DNA from: a bacterium
GTDB lineage: Bacteria > Babelota > Babeliae > Babelales > Chromulinivoraceae
DNA length: 21,313 nucleotides
Direction of reading: 5' to 3'
NCBI GenBank assembly: GCA_947377595.1
Contig: CANCGK010000006.1
Coordinates: 1 to 21,313, forward strand
Shown here: one piece after another, positions 6,804 to 15,818 of the stretch
How the letters are laid out: each line of letters starts with the position of its first letter
Position numbering within the stretch: the stretch's first letter is position 1
The notes under the pieces: generated by a model
The model's database searches: none
Seen by the model: the letters and a program-made list of their open reading frames with translations, nothing else
What the model was told of the DNA's origin: nothing
Made by a program: the position numbers and the translations under genes

Positions 6804-8510
6804 ATGAAGTTGCTACAAAAAATTATGATGGTTGGGGTATTGATTTTAACACAATTGTGCCATATGCATGCAGATCAGCAGTTATCGGAGCAAGATACTA
6901 TAGCTTTACATTTGATTGGTGCCATGCAAGAATCGATCAAATTAAATGGTCAGTTGCAGTTACAACTTGCAACGTTAGAGATCGCTGCACAAGCAAATAA
7001 TCTGAAAGCGCAATTTGCAGGATTTCTTGATGGCTATCTGACGCAATTTGGCCAAGTGTATGAAAAACAGAGTGGGCTGATGAACGCCTACAGAAATGTC
7101 TACCTGATTGCATCAAAAGATAATCAAGATTTGGCAATTACACCAAACGAATATCAACTACTGCTTAAAGTTTTACAACAGGCTGCACAAAGCTCAGATT
7201 GGCGATCAACGATTAATCTTGAACTGTCGGTCAGAAAAAATGACTTGATTGTAAAAAAAGATTTAAAGCTGCATGAAATCATCAGCGCGATCGAACAAGT
7301 TCCACTGCCTACAAACTATTCGATGACCAATATTTTAGCTGGTGCTGCAGCACTTGCTGCAATCGGTGCCGGTACTTGGATCGCTTACAATCTTGCTACT
7401 GATCAAAATTATCAAGTTTTTGGCTATAATCCATTTATTCGATCAGCTGTTGCGACAAAAAATTTAGCTGTTGGAAATGCTGGTCAACAAAATGATTTGA
7501 AAAATAGCATTGAAGTGAAAAGTCAAGATGATGTATCTCAAATAGCTCAAGTACATGTTTCAGGAGTTATGCCTGTGATTGGAGCTGCTCAAAGAGAACA
7601 AGTAGGGAGTGCTGATCAATTAGGTCAAGCAACTGAATTGATATCATCTTTGCCAATTAAAGATCCAAGCGTTGTAGGAAACAAGTCAAAGTTAGTGCAT
7701 GTTGAAAATGCTGGAGATGAGCAAATGCAAGAGATGCAACACAATCAAGATGCACAAGTTAAACAAGAACAAAATAATCAAAATCAAAAATTTGAACAGC
7801 GCAAAGATGCTCAAGGTGATGTAAAAACCGATGTGCAAACTCTAGATAATTTCGCGGATAATTCTCAAGCACGTTCACGAGCTGATAAATTAGAAAGTTC
7901 TCAAATTAATACAAGCACACCATTTTTTGATGGTACTGATCATAAAACGCATTTGACTGGTCAGGCCGCAATTGACCAATTACGACGCACTGGAGTTTGT
8001 CATTACTGTGATTTTAAAGATGTAGATTTACGATCGGCTATTGGATTACATAAAACGATAGATGTACAAGGTTCAACTTTATCAAATGTTAATATGAGTG
8101 GCGCAAGATTATCATCTTTAAATGTATCGAAATGTCGAATTAATGGGCTGAAAGCTGCAGGCGCAAAAATTTTAAACTTAGATGCACAAGAGGCTGATTG
8201 GCGAGAAAGTTTCTTGAGAAGAGATGGATTTTTTGATAGAACCGATATGAGAGGGGCTGTTATTCAAATGCTTAATTTAAGAAAAGCATATATCAATAAA
8301 GCAAATTTTTCTGGTGTTACGATTGACACTGCAGATATTAGTCGAACTTCGGGATGGTTTTATATTAACAATTTCCCATCTAATCCAGGCACCGTAAAAA
8401 AATTTACTGGAATATATTCATCTATTTGGTATTGGAGTCCTTTTAATAGTCAGTATAATAAAGAAACAAACGATTATACGATTAAAGATGATTTTGGTGT
8501 ATCTTTATAA
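6804..8510 (+). CDS. Exported pentapeptide-repeat protein with low-complexity linker
   Basis: A 568-residue protein with a good ribosome binding site (GAGGCGGAG) before the ATG. The signal peptide is residues 1-23 (core VGVLILTQL, cleavage HMHA|DQ). A helical region to about 170 is followed by an Ala/Gly-rich membrane-like segment at about 174-195 (ILAGAAALAAIGAGTWIAY). A polar linker at about 300-350 is rich in Gln, Asn, Lys and Asp. The C-terminal domain (about 385-515) has degenerate pentapeptide repeats. It opens with AAIDQLRRTGVCHYCDFKDV, a typical entry into such domains, then DLRSA, VNMSGARLSSLNV, ADWRESF, TDMRGAVIQ and ANFSGVTIDTADI. Pentapeptide repeats fold as a right-handed beta-helix used for binding rather than catalysis. 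The binding partner is unknown. The gene lies between two copies of a bamA-tail/hairpin segment. Confidence 0.8.
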   Translation: MKLLQKIMMVGVLILTQLCHMHADQQLSEQDTIALHLIGAMQESIKLNGQLQLQLATLEIAAQANNLKAQFAGFLDGYLTQFGQVYEKQSGLMNAYRNVYLIASKDNQDLAITPNEYQLLLKVLQQAAQSSDWRSTINLELSVRKNDLIVKKDLKLHEIISAIEQVPLPTNYSMTNILAGAAALAAIGAGTWIAYNLATDQNYQVFGYNPFIRSAVATKNLAVGNAGQQNDLKNSIEVKSQDDVSQIAQVHVSGVMPVIGAAQREQVGSADQLGQATELISSLPIKDPSVVGNKSKLVHVENAGDEQMQEMQHNQDAQVKQEQNNQNQKFEQRKDAQGDVKTDVQTLDNFADNSQARSRADKLESSQINTSTPFFDGTDHKTHLTGQAAIDQLRRTGVCHYCDFKDVDLRSAIGLHKTIDVQGSTLSNVNMSGARLSSLNVSKCRINGLKAAGAKILNLDAQEADWRESFLRRDGFFDRTDMRGAVIQMLNLRKAYINKANFSGVTIDTADISRTSGWFYINNFPSNPGTVKKFTGIYSSIWYWSPFNSQYNKETNDYTIKDDFGVSL

Positions 8511-8511
8511 A

Positions 8512-8539
8512 ATAGGATGAGTTTTTACGCTCATCCTAT
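8512..8539. terminator. Bidirectional terminator between the pentapeptide gene and bamA
   Basis: A perfect 10-bp stem (ATAGGATGAG / CTCATCCTAT) with an 8-nt loop starts just after the TAA of the plus-strand gene. On the plus side GTTTTAATTTT follows; on the minus side TTTATAAAG follows. It suits transcription ending from both convergent genes. The stem is duplicated at 6547-6576. Confidence 0.7.
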
Positions 8540-8568
8540 GTTTTAATTTTACAACTATCGGCTGAATT

Positions 8569-11121
8569 TTAAAATTCGTGCGTCATGCTAAAATGCATTT
8601 CGGTTAATTTATTTTTAAACGCACGAGCAGGGTTTAATTTTACACCAAAATCAACTTGTAAAGGTGTTGGATTTAACATACGAACACCAACCCCAACAGA
8701 GTGACGATAGAAGAAACTATCGTTGCGTAAGGTTTCGATGAATGGGAATGTAGGGTCAATGCTACGAACTTGATCTCGTAAATAATTTTTATACGGCATA
8801 TCCCAACCAGCACCACCATCGTAGAACCTGACAGCTCGAGTTGTTAAATCAGCGGTTAATGGAACGATTAATTCAACGTTAAAGTTAAATGCTTTCGTTG
8901 CCCCCATAGAATCGCCTTCCCATGTTGGTCCCACTTGTCCATAACCGTAACCACGAATGGTTGCAGGTCCGCCCATGTGAAATAATGACTTCCAAGGAGC
9001 ATTTTTATTATTTAGTGGTTGAATAAATCCAAGATGTCCGTGTAAACATAAAACTAAAGAATTATCTCCAATTAATGGCGTATACCATGATGCATCAAGT
9101 TCTGTTTTGAAGAAGTTAAAACCATTGATGGTTAATGGGAATGCTAATTGTGAGTACCAATTCCATTGAAAGCCATTTGTGGTAAAGACGATACCATTTC
9201 TGCGATCTTGTCCTAAGCTGACGCGAGCCCAATATTGATCACCAGATTGGAATGTTCGAGTAAGGAGCAATTGATAAATTTGTTGAGATTTGTTCGAAAG
9301 CCGTTTTGCAGCTTGTACGGGTGATGCAAAGTTAATAGTTTCAAAACCAAGTTGGCTTTCTATAATTGTTTCGCCCATAAATTTAACGATGTATCCAGAA
9401 CCAAGATAGCCACCAATCACTGTTTCTTGTGGTTGTTTTTCGGTATGAGTTAGACCATCACTATATTCTGATCTGCGGTAATAGGTATCAATACTGCCAC
9501 GAATTGGTTTATCAAATAACCATGGATTCATTAATTGTAAGTTTAATGATTGTTGACGCTCTGCAAGTTCACCAAGCGCACGAGCACCAATTCCAGAGCC
9601 CCATAAGTTTGTATCTGCGACAACAACAGAACCAACGAATCCACCAGTGTTAGAAGATGCTCCGCCATAACTTAATTGAAAGTTAAATTTACCGGTTTTG
9701 ATTTCTTTTAACATCAAATCAAGATCTGCAGTTGTTTCATCGATGCGAGTAATTTTCCAGTTGACGCCATCTGGCTCTGCAAAATAACCCATCATTTTAA
9801 CGCGATCTTTTGATTGATCCATTTTTTTATTCGTAATTAAATCGCCTTCTTCGAGCAAGACTTGTCGACGAATAATTTTATCGCGAGCTTTTTTATTACC
9901 TTTAACGGTCAGACGATTTAAATAGACTTTATCTTTTAAATCGAAGCTAAAACTAACAGAAACAGTCTTCTTTTCTTCATCAAGGTTGATAGTCGGTTCA
10001 ATATCTGCGAATATGTAGCCAAATTCACCCCACAACAAACGAAGCCGTTCGATAGACTTACGTAGCTTTTCAACTGAATATCGTTGACCTGGTTGCACAG
10101 GAATTGCGGCTTTTAAGACTTCTTCTGATAAAATATCATTGCCTTGCATGTTGACTTCTTCGATATAATACATATCACCTTCGTTGATAGTGTATGTAAT
10201 ATCGTAGTTGCTTGTTTTTTCATCAAATTGCACATCAACATCAGTGACGGCTGCATGAATAAAGCCATTAGATTTGTAAGCATCTTCCAGCATTGCTTTA
10301 TCAGCTTCGATGATTTCTGGTTGATAGCTACCAGAGCTATCCATTAAGCTCATCGCCCAAACTTCTTTGGTGATGATCATTTTCTTTAATTGTTTTGATG
10401 AAATAGAATTGTTATTTTTAAAATCTATACGACGAACATAAGCTTTTTGACCTTCTTTGATGGTAAAATGAGCTATGACATGATGTTCATCAACTGATTC
10501 TAAATTCGTTTCGACTTTTGCAAAGTGATAATTTTTTTTAGCGTAATGTTTTTTGATTTTTGCAGCAAAGTTTTTTAACTCTTCTTCATTAATTGTCTGA
10601 ATCGTATCTAATCCGGTTTCTTTTTTAATATCTTTTTCGCTTAATCCTTTTGCGCCTTTGATAATGACATCAGTGACCTTTGGCTTTTCGGTAACCATAA
10701 CGCAAAGATCTATTTGTCCATCTCCAAGATCATCAACGTATAATTGCACTTGACGAAAATAACCAAGAGCAAATACATTTTTAATTGCATGTGATGATAA
10801 ATTTGGTTTAAATATTTCACCTTTTTTATAAGGTAGACGGACAAGAATCGATTCTTGACTGACAAGTCTATTATTTTTGACTATAATAGAACGGATAGTT
10901 GTTTGATTTTTTTGTAAATTTGACCTTGTTATCGGGTCTGCAAATTGATCAGAAAATGTATCAGAGATAACAATTTCTGGAGATTGTTGATTGGTAAGTG
11001 TCGATGATTTTTGTTCATCTACAAGGTTTTGATCCTGCGCGTTTTGTGCCTGTAAAGAGCAACAAAGAGTCAGGTATAAAAATAAGTAAATTTTTCTTTT
11101 TTGTCGTACCGTGCTTATCAT
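8569..11121 (-). CDS. bamA: Outer membrane protein assembly factor BamA
   Basis: An 850-residue Omp85 protein that folds and inserts beta-barrel proteins into the outer membrane. The signal peptide covers about residues 1-25 (core IYLFLYLTLCCSL). After a polar stretch, five POTRA domains run to about residue 450; each begins with a strand such as VTDVIIKGAKGLSEKDI, VRRIDFKNNNSISSKQL, IEEVNMQGNDILSEEVL or LNRLTVKGNKKARDKII. The C-terminal half is a 16-strand-type barrel with the conserved loop-6 motif in GGPATIRGYGYGQVGP (Arg723-Gly-Tyr). It ends in the beta-signal HFSMTHEF with a terminal Phe. The start is supported by AGGAG 8 nt upstream. No skp or lpx genes adjoin it, unlike in many proteobacteria. 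The last 35 bases recur at 6605-6639. Confidence 0.96.
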   Translation of the reverse strand: MISTVRQKRKIYLFLYLTLCCSLQAQNAQDQNLVDEQKSSTLTNQQSPEIVISDTFSDQFADPITRSNLQKNQTTIRSIIVKNNRLVSQESILVRLPYKKGEIFKPNLSSHAIKNVFALGYFRQVQLYVDDLGDGQIDLCVMVTEKPKVTDVIIKGAKGLSEKDIKKETGLDTIQTINEEELKNFAAKIKKHYAKKNYHFAKVETNLESVDEHHVIAHFTIKEGQKAYVRRIDFKNNNSISSKQLKKMIITKEVWAMSLMDSSGSYQPEIIEADKAMLEDAYKSNGFIHAAVTDVDVQFDEKTSNYDITYTINEGDMYYIEEVNMQGNDILSEEVLKAAIPVQPGQRYSVEKLRKSIERLRLLWGEFGYIFADIEPTINLDEEKKTVSVSFSFDLKDKVYLNRLTVKGNKKARDKIIRRQVLLEEGDLITNKKMDQSKDRVKMMGYFAEPDGVNWKITRIDETTADLDLMLKEIKTGKFNFQLSYGGASSNTGGFVGSVVVADTNLWGSGIGARALGELAERQQSLNLQLMNPWLFDKPIRGSIDTYYRRSEYSDGLTHTEKQPQETVIGGYLGSGYIVKFMGETIIESQLGFETINFASPVQAAKRLSNKSQQIYQLLLTRTFQSGDQYWARVSLGQDRRNGIVFTTNGFQWNWYSQLAFPLTINGFNFFKTELDASWYTPLIGDNSLVLCLHGHLGFIQPLNNKNAPWKSLFHMGGPATIRGYGYGQVGPTWEGDSMGATKAFNFNVELIVPLTADLTTRAVRFYDGGAGWDMPYKNYLRDQVRSIDPTFPFIETLRNDSFFYRHSVGVGVRMLNPTPLQVDFGVKLNPARAFKNKLTEMHFSMTHEF
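8571..8605 (-). repeat. bamA 3'-end segment duplicated at 6605-6639
   Basis: The source copy of the 35-nt direct repeat, coding for the C-terminal beta-signal of BamA. It contains the palindrome AAATGCATTT. With the hairpin at 8512-8539 it forms a ~94-nt composite repeated in the same orientation at 6547-6639. Confidence 0.8.
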
Positions 11122-11351
11122 TAATTATTCTCCTGGCACTGTTTCTTCTTGGTTTGAATAACAGGATTTTTTAAAATATGTAATTTTTATAGTTCCGAAT
11201 TTTCCACAGGGAATACAGACTGAATCTATTGATTCTTAATTGTTCGATCGTTACAAAAATACTTTGATATGTTACTATTTTTTTTTAAAATTGGCTAAAA
11301 AAACAGCACTTTTTTAGAAAAATCTTTATAAAATTTTACGAAAGATATATT

Positions 11352-12686
11352 ATGCTGCGCATTACCAATACATTTTCGGGCCAAAAAGAGCCATTTAATC
11401 CATCTTTTTTGGGTAAAGTTAAATTATATGTTTGCGGAATTACTCCGTATGATTTTTCGCATATTGGCCATGGGCGTTGTTATGTAGTCTTTGATATGAT
11501 CTATCGCTATCTTTCTTTTTCTGGCTATCAGGTATCCTATTGCAGAAATTTTACAGATATTGATGATAAGTTATTGATAAAAGCTGAAAATGAATTTGGT
11601 GATGCAGCACGTTATCCAGAAATTGCACAACGATATATTGATGCATATCAAGATGACATGCGCGCTTTAAATTGTTTGACGCCAGACCATCAACCGCGTG
11701 TAACGCAGACCATTCCTCAAATTATAGAATTTGTTCAAGGTTTGATTGCAAATGGTTCTGCTTATCAATTAGATGGAAGTGTTTATTTTAGAGTGCGTCG
11801 TTTTGAAAATTATGGCAAATTATCAAAGCAAGATATTAATGATTTATGTTCTGGTGCACGCATTGGAGTTGATGATGCCAAAGAAGATCCTTTAGATTTT
11901 GCGCTTTGGAAAGCTGATGCGCCTGCGGTTTCATATGAAAGTCCTTGGGGTTATGGCAGACCAGGTTGGCATATTGAATGTTCAGCCATGGCGCATGATT
12001 ATTTTAAAGGGGCAGTTGATATTCATGGTGGGGGTATGGATTTAATGTTTCCTCATCACGAAAATGAAATTGCTCAGTCAGAAAGTTTGTATCCTGCTCC
12101 ATTTGTAAAATATTGGATGCATAATGCTTTTGTGCGTATCAATAAAGAAAAAATGTCGAAATCTTTAAATAATTTTTTTACTCTTAAAGATATTTTAAAA
12201 GATTTTGATCCGATGGTGTTGCGATTTTATTTTATGAAGCATTATTATCGTGGGCCATTAGATTTTTCTTTGCAAGATTTACAAGTTGCAGAAAAAACAT
12301 ATAAGCGCTTAGTCAAACAGTTTGCAGATATTAGCGTTGCAGATGTTCAATTAGTTGATGTTCAAGAAAATGCTGTTGTCCAAGCAATGGCTGCATGTTT
12401 GGATGATGATTTTAATACATCTGGTTTATTTGGTATTTTATTTGAATCACTCGAAGCTTTGCAACATGATACACCAGCTCAAGCTCAAGTAAAATATTTC
12501 TTGATTCATGTGATGGGTTTGACGTTGAACGCGATTGCAGAAAAAGAAGTGATCATGACGCAAGAAATTCAAGATTTAATTGATGCCCGCAATCAAGCGC
12601 GTTTAGATAAAAATTGGGCTTTGTCTGATGCATTACGAGATCAATTGCACTCTCTTGGATTTGTTGTACAAGATAAAAAATTATAA
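11352..12686 (+). CDS. cysS: Cysteinyl-tRNA synthetase
   Basis: A 444-residue class I aminoacyl-tRNA synthetase that charges tRNA-Cys in the cytosol. The signature sequence HIGH is at residues 37-40 in GITPYDFSHIGHGR, and KMSKS is at 267-271. The four zinc ligands that select cysteine are present: Cys28 in YVCGIT, Cys210 in ECSAM, and His235 and Glu239 in HHENE. The C-terminus ends with the DALRDQLHSLGFVVQD segment typical of CysRS. It is slightly shorter than the ~460-residue E. coli enzyme but complete. The ribosome binding site is weak (GAAAG). A possible promoter is TTGATT (11229-11234) with TACAAA (11252-11257), 17 nt apart. The gene is divergent from bamA and ends at a strong hairpin. 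Confidence 0.97.
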   Translation: MLRITNTFSGQKEPFNPSFLGKVKLYVCGITPYDFSHIGHGRCYVVFDMIYRYLSFSGYQVSYCRNFTDIDDKLLIKAENEFGDAARYPEIAQRYIDAYQDDMRALNCLTPDHQPRVTQTIPQIIEFVQGLIANGSAYQLDGSVYFRVRRFENYGKLSKQDINDLCSGARIGVDDAKEDPLDFALWKADAPAVSYESPWGYGRPGWHIECSAMAHDYFKGAVDIHGGGMDLMFPHHENEIAQSESLYPAPFVKYWMHNAFVRINKEKMSKSLNNFFTLKDILKDFDPMVLRFYFMKHYYRGPLDFSLQDLQVAEKTYKRLVKQFADISVADVQLVDVQENAVVQAMAACLDDDFNTSGLFGILFESLEALQHDTPAQAQVKYFLIHVMGLTLNAIAEKEVIMTQEIQDLIDARNQARLDKNWALSDALRDQLHSLGFVVQDKKL

Positions 12687-12688
12687 AA

Positions 12689-12737
12689 CAAAATAAGATA
12701 GTCATGTGTCATTTTGATGCATGGCTATCTTATTTTG
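12689..12737. terminator. Strong bidirectional terminator between cysS and the M41-like protease gene
   Basis: An 18-bp stem (12689-12706 with 12720-12737, one G-U pair) with a 13-nt loop. The outer part of the stem is A-rich on the left and T-rich on the right, so transcription from either strand ends in a U-tract. It sits between the stop codons of two convergent genes and nearly touches both. Confidence 0.88.
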
Positions 12738-12738
12738 A

Positions 12739-13842
12739 CTAGTATCGATATCTAAAATTTGGCTTAAAAGCAGGGTGCTGCAAAATATTGTCTTGAGCAA
12801 AGGGTGATTTTGTTACTTGCCCATTGTGTAGAACGAATGTTTGTGGAATTTTTTCTTTTTGTTTTTTGATTTTATTCATAACAATCTCTCGAAGTTTATA
12901 GTCATCTTCAAATTGTTTTTCTAGTGGCCCAATTTCTCCAAATTTTAAAGGCTTGGTAGCGATATCAACAATGTTGTAAATTTCATCTTGTGTTAAGCTT
13001 TCTTTTTTTACAAGAGCATGAGCAAGCTTGCGAAGATATTTTTTATATTTTGATTGAAATAAGTACGTTTCTTTGTATGTTTCTGCTAATAATCTATGAA
13101 ATTCTTTATGGTAGTTAGATTGGAATAAAAGTAATCCTATTTGTTCTGCATTTGACATATCGGATCGCATTGAAGGCTGTCTGTATAATAATTGCATCTC
13201 CTGTTCATCTTGAAGCATTTTTGTATTATAAAATATCTGTTCACCGATTGCTCCGCTTAAACAAACTATCAGCGCATTTGTTAATTGTTGTTTTGTTAAT
13301 TGTTCAAGATAAGTCTGTTCGCTTTGTAAATATCCTCCTACCTTTATATTTATATCTTGAATATATAGCGATTTTTTAGGCGCAATCAGAACTTTTAAAG
13401 GTCTGGCTAAGTTATATTTTAAAGCTTGAGCTAAAGTATGAGCTGCTTCATGATATGCAATATGAAATGTTGTGCGGTCTGCATGAACAGAGTCTTGATA
13501 AGGTAATGTTTCTGTAATTCGATCATCATGAAAATGATAAGATTGTTTAAAGCCATCAGGAAAGTATGTGTGCAAGACTTTTTTGTCAGGAAATTCAGGA
13601 TCTTTGGTTCGTAAAGTTTTTGTACCATCTTTTTGAGTGGTAATTATAGATGTGACTTGACCATTATTATTATAAAAAGTAAAAATTTTTTTCCCGCTTT
13701 TATCATGAATGATTTTTCTGCTTCTACCATCCTTTTTGTTAAAAGAAGCGGTAGGATTTGCATCTGCGCTGAAAACTATTGGTTCTAAGATATGCAATAA
13801 AATAATTATAAAGCTAGTTTTTGATATTTTTTTTATACCCAT
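12739..13842 (-). CDS. Secreted FtsH-like (M41-type) zinc metalloprotease without AAA+ domain
   Basis: A 367-residue protein. The signal peptide covers about residues 1-26 (core FIIILLHILEPIVFS). Residues ~36-110 look like short beta repeats (SGKKIFTFYNNNGQVTS, then DGTKTLRTKD and FPDGFKQSYHF). The zinc protease motif is in FHIAYHEAAHTLAQAL (HEAAH, 131-135). As in the FtsH peptidase domain, LIVCLSGAIGEQIFY (191-205) matches the 'GR-AAEE-FG' helix, and SDMSNAEQIGLLL (Asp228) matches the helix carrying the third zinc ligand. The stretch LAHALVKKESLTQDEIYNI resembles the FtsH C-terminal helix LL-E-ETL-EI. FtsH itself is a membrane AAA+ protease facing the cytosol; this protein lacks the ATPase half and looks exported, so it would act without ATP. 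The substrate is unknown. An immunity or toxin role is not indicated. Confidence 0.72.
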   Translation of the reverse strand: MGIKKISKTSFIIILLHILEPIVFSADANPTASFNKKDGRSRKIIHDKSGKKIFTFYNNNGQVTSIITTQKDGTKTLRTKDPEFPDKKVLHTYFPDGFKQSYHFHDDRITETLPYQDSVHADRTTFHIAYHEAAHTLAQALKYNLARPLKVLIAPKKSLYIQDINIKVGGYLQSEQTYLEQLTKQQLTNALIVCLSGAIGEQIFYNTKMLQDEQEMQLLYRQPSMRSDMSNAEQIGLLLFQSNYHKEFHRLLAETYKETYLFQSKYKKYLRKLAHALVKKESLTQDEIYNIVDIATKPLKFGEIGPLEKQFEDDYKLREIVMNKIKKQKEKIPQTFVLHNGQVTKSPFAQDNILQHPAFKPNFRYRY

Positions 13843-14053
13843 GATATAACCATAATGTGTTTTTGAGCTTTAATAATAATTCCTATTTGATTTAATTGTA
13901 ACATTTTAATAAGGCTAAAAGCAATTCATTAGAAATATTAATTGAAATTTTGGATGATATTATTTGTTTTTAAAATTCTTGTTTTTTGTAATCAACATCT
14001 TGTATGATCGGTTTGAAATTTTTTTTAGACACTATACAAAACGAGTTTGACTC

Positions 14054-15775
14054 ATGAATAAAAATTATAAAATAGTATGGGGATGTTGCGTATTTATTTT
14101 TTATACCATGTGTGATGTAGAGATGGTCAAGCATACAGAGCCGTTATTTGATCAAAGTATTTACAAGCATGATCAGGCGGTTTTATCGGATATTCATGTG
14201 CCAAAAACAGAGGAGTATGCAAAAAAAATAGAATTACAAACGCAAAAAATACAAATTAATTATCTTGAGCAAGCGCAAGATTTGATTCGAAAATCTTATT
14301 TTTCTCCAGAAATGCAATATAGCGTTTTGGCTCTTTTTGATAGACCTTTTATCGTCGATCATGCGACAGGTGTTGTTAAGGATTTGCCAAATATTCAAGA
14401 GGTTTTGTCTAAAATTGATTTGATTCGGGACAAAAATCTTATGATTGCTGATGCTGGTGTTCGTAAATTAGCTCAAGAGCGTATGCAGAGTTGTATTGTG
14501 CAGGCTTTACAAGAGATGTTGCAAGCTGTTGAAATTGCAATGTTTATGGCTTATTTGCAAGCTGCCTACGCTGATACGCAAGTTTTATTTGCAACGAAAG
14601 TTGATCCAGTTTTAGATTTTCATCTACATCTTTATAAAGAAAAAATTGAAGTGAAATTGCAAGAAATGCATCCTGTTCAATCATGGCAGTCATGGTGGTT
14701 TGCCAATGCTGCTCCTGTGCATAGTAAGCCAGAAAATATTCAACAAATTATTATGAATAATAGTTATAAGCATATTAAAAATGATCCTACGGGCAAAATT
14801 GCAGCCAACTTACTTTTTAAGCAATGTTTTGTATCTATGCAAGAATTTACAAAATTTATGCCATTTTTAAATCGCTATCTTATTCTTGATTTTACTAATT
14901 CTATGAATTTATATGCAACGGTCCCAGATATTGATCGTTGTATAATGATGTTACATAATGCTGCTGATTCATTAGTCAATAATTCAGAAAAAATGCAAGA
15001 GTTGGCGCAGATTCATCAGATTGTTTTAGCTGTAAGACAAGCTGTGCAAGTTGCTTTGTTTATTGCTAATAAAAATTCATTTGTTAATTATGGTCATATG
15101 TTGCCGGCATCGGTGACGAGACTTTTAGATTCTGTTGTTCAGCGATTGTTAGAATATGATCAAAAATTAGATATTATGTGTAAAGATCAACTGCTGGGTG
15201 CTACAAAAGATGATTTTTATCGAGATAAAGTTTGGTCAGCGATTTCATCCGTAGCTTGTGGAGCTGCCTTACTTGGCCTTGGTGCGGCAGTCTATTATGA
15301 TGCGGCTGGTATTCGTAGCGCTGTTGTTCCTGAGCAACAAATGCAAACTATCCGAGATCTAGTGAATAATCCTGTTTCGCAAACGGTTAAAATTTATTCT
15401 AATGCAGGTGTCAGAAAGTTAGCAGAATGGTATAAAGCTTCGCATGAGCAAGCTGTGCCGGGTAAATCTTTTTGGGAGCCAGAGACTTGGACATCTTTGA
15501 GTGGGTTGACGAACTATGTTACTCGTGATGTTGCACCCATTGTTCATAATGCTTTGACTGCCAAAGGTGAATGGACTGATGCTGAAGCTAAGGAGAAGGC
15601 CGAGCAGGTTAAAGCTGATCTTGGAACTATTTTAAGTACGGGAATTAAGTCTGGGGTTAAGTATGAAGCTGCTAATGCTGTTAAAAAAGTAGTAGCGCCA
15701 TTAACTTCTGCAATCAATAAAGTTGACTTGAATGGATATGTGGCAGATCAATCTGATCTTTTACCTGGATTATAA
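14054..15775 (+). CDS. Exported helical protein of unknown function
   Basis: A 573-residue protein I do not recognise. The N-terminus (KIVWGCCVFIFYTMC) is hydrophobic and probably a signal peptide or anchor; it lacks a clear lipobox. The body is mainly helical. A small-residue hydrophobic segment at about 396-416 (WSAISSVACGAALLGLGAAVYY) could span or associate with a membrane. The motif AGVRKLA occurs twice (about 134-140 and 451-457). The C-terminal ~100 residues are Ala/Lys-rich and helical. Its overall plan resembles the genes at 3364 and 6804, but the primary sequence differs. The ribosome binding site is weak, and a TATACA box lies about 15 nt before the ATG, so the 5' leader must be short or the box is not used. 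Confidence 0.75.
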   Translation: MNKNYKIVWGCCVFIFYTMCDVEMVKHTEPLFDQSIYKHDQAVLSDIHVPKTEEYAKKIELQTQKIQINYLEQAQDLIRKSYFSPEMQYSVLALFDRPFIVDHATGVVKDLPNIQEVLSKIDLIRDKNLMIADAGVRKLAQERMQSCIVQALQEMLQAVEIAMFMAYLQAAYADTQVLFATKVDPVLDFHLHLYKEKIEVKLQEMHPVQSWQSWWFANAAPVHSKPENIQQIIMNNSYKHIKNDPTGKIAANLLFKQCFVSMQEFTKFMPFLNRYLILDFTNSMNLYATVPDIDRCIMMLHNAADSLVNNSEKMQELAQIHQIVLAVRQAVQVALFIANKNSFVNYGHMLPASVTRLLDSVVQRLLEYDQKLDIMCKDQLLGATKDDFYRDKVWSAISSVACGAALLGLGAAVYYDAAGIRSAVVPEQQMQTIRDLVNNPVSQTVKIYSNAGVRKLAEWYKASHEQAVPGKSFWEPETWTSLSGLTNYVTRDVAPIVHNALTAKGEWTDAEAKEKAEQVKADLGTILSTGIKSGVKYEAANAVKKVVAPLTSAINKVDLNGYVADQSDLLPGL

Positions 15776-15777
15776 AA

Positions 15778-15818
15778 AACTCTGTAACTCATATTGGGGG
15801 GAATTGAATTACAGAGTT
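15778..15818. terminator. Hairpin after the 14054-15775 gene, T-tract on the minus strand only
   Basis: A perfect 10-bp inverted repeat (AACTCTGTAA / TTACAGAGTT) with a G-rich loop containing GGGGGG. On the plus strand it is followed by AAAAAAGG, not T. On the minus strand the stem is followed by TTTTATAATC. It therefore looks like a terminator facing the wrong way for its neighbour, or a structured 3' end that protects the mRNA. Confidence 0.5.
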
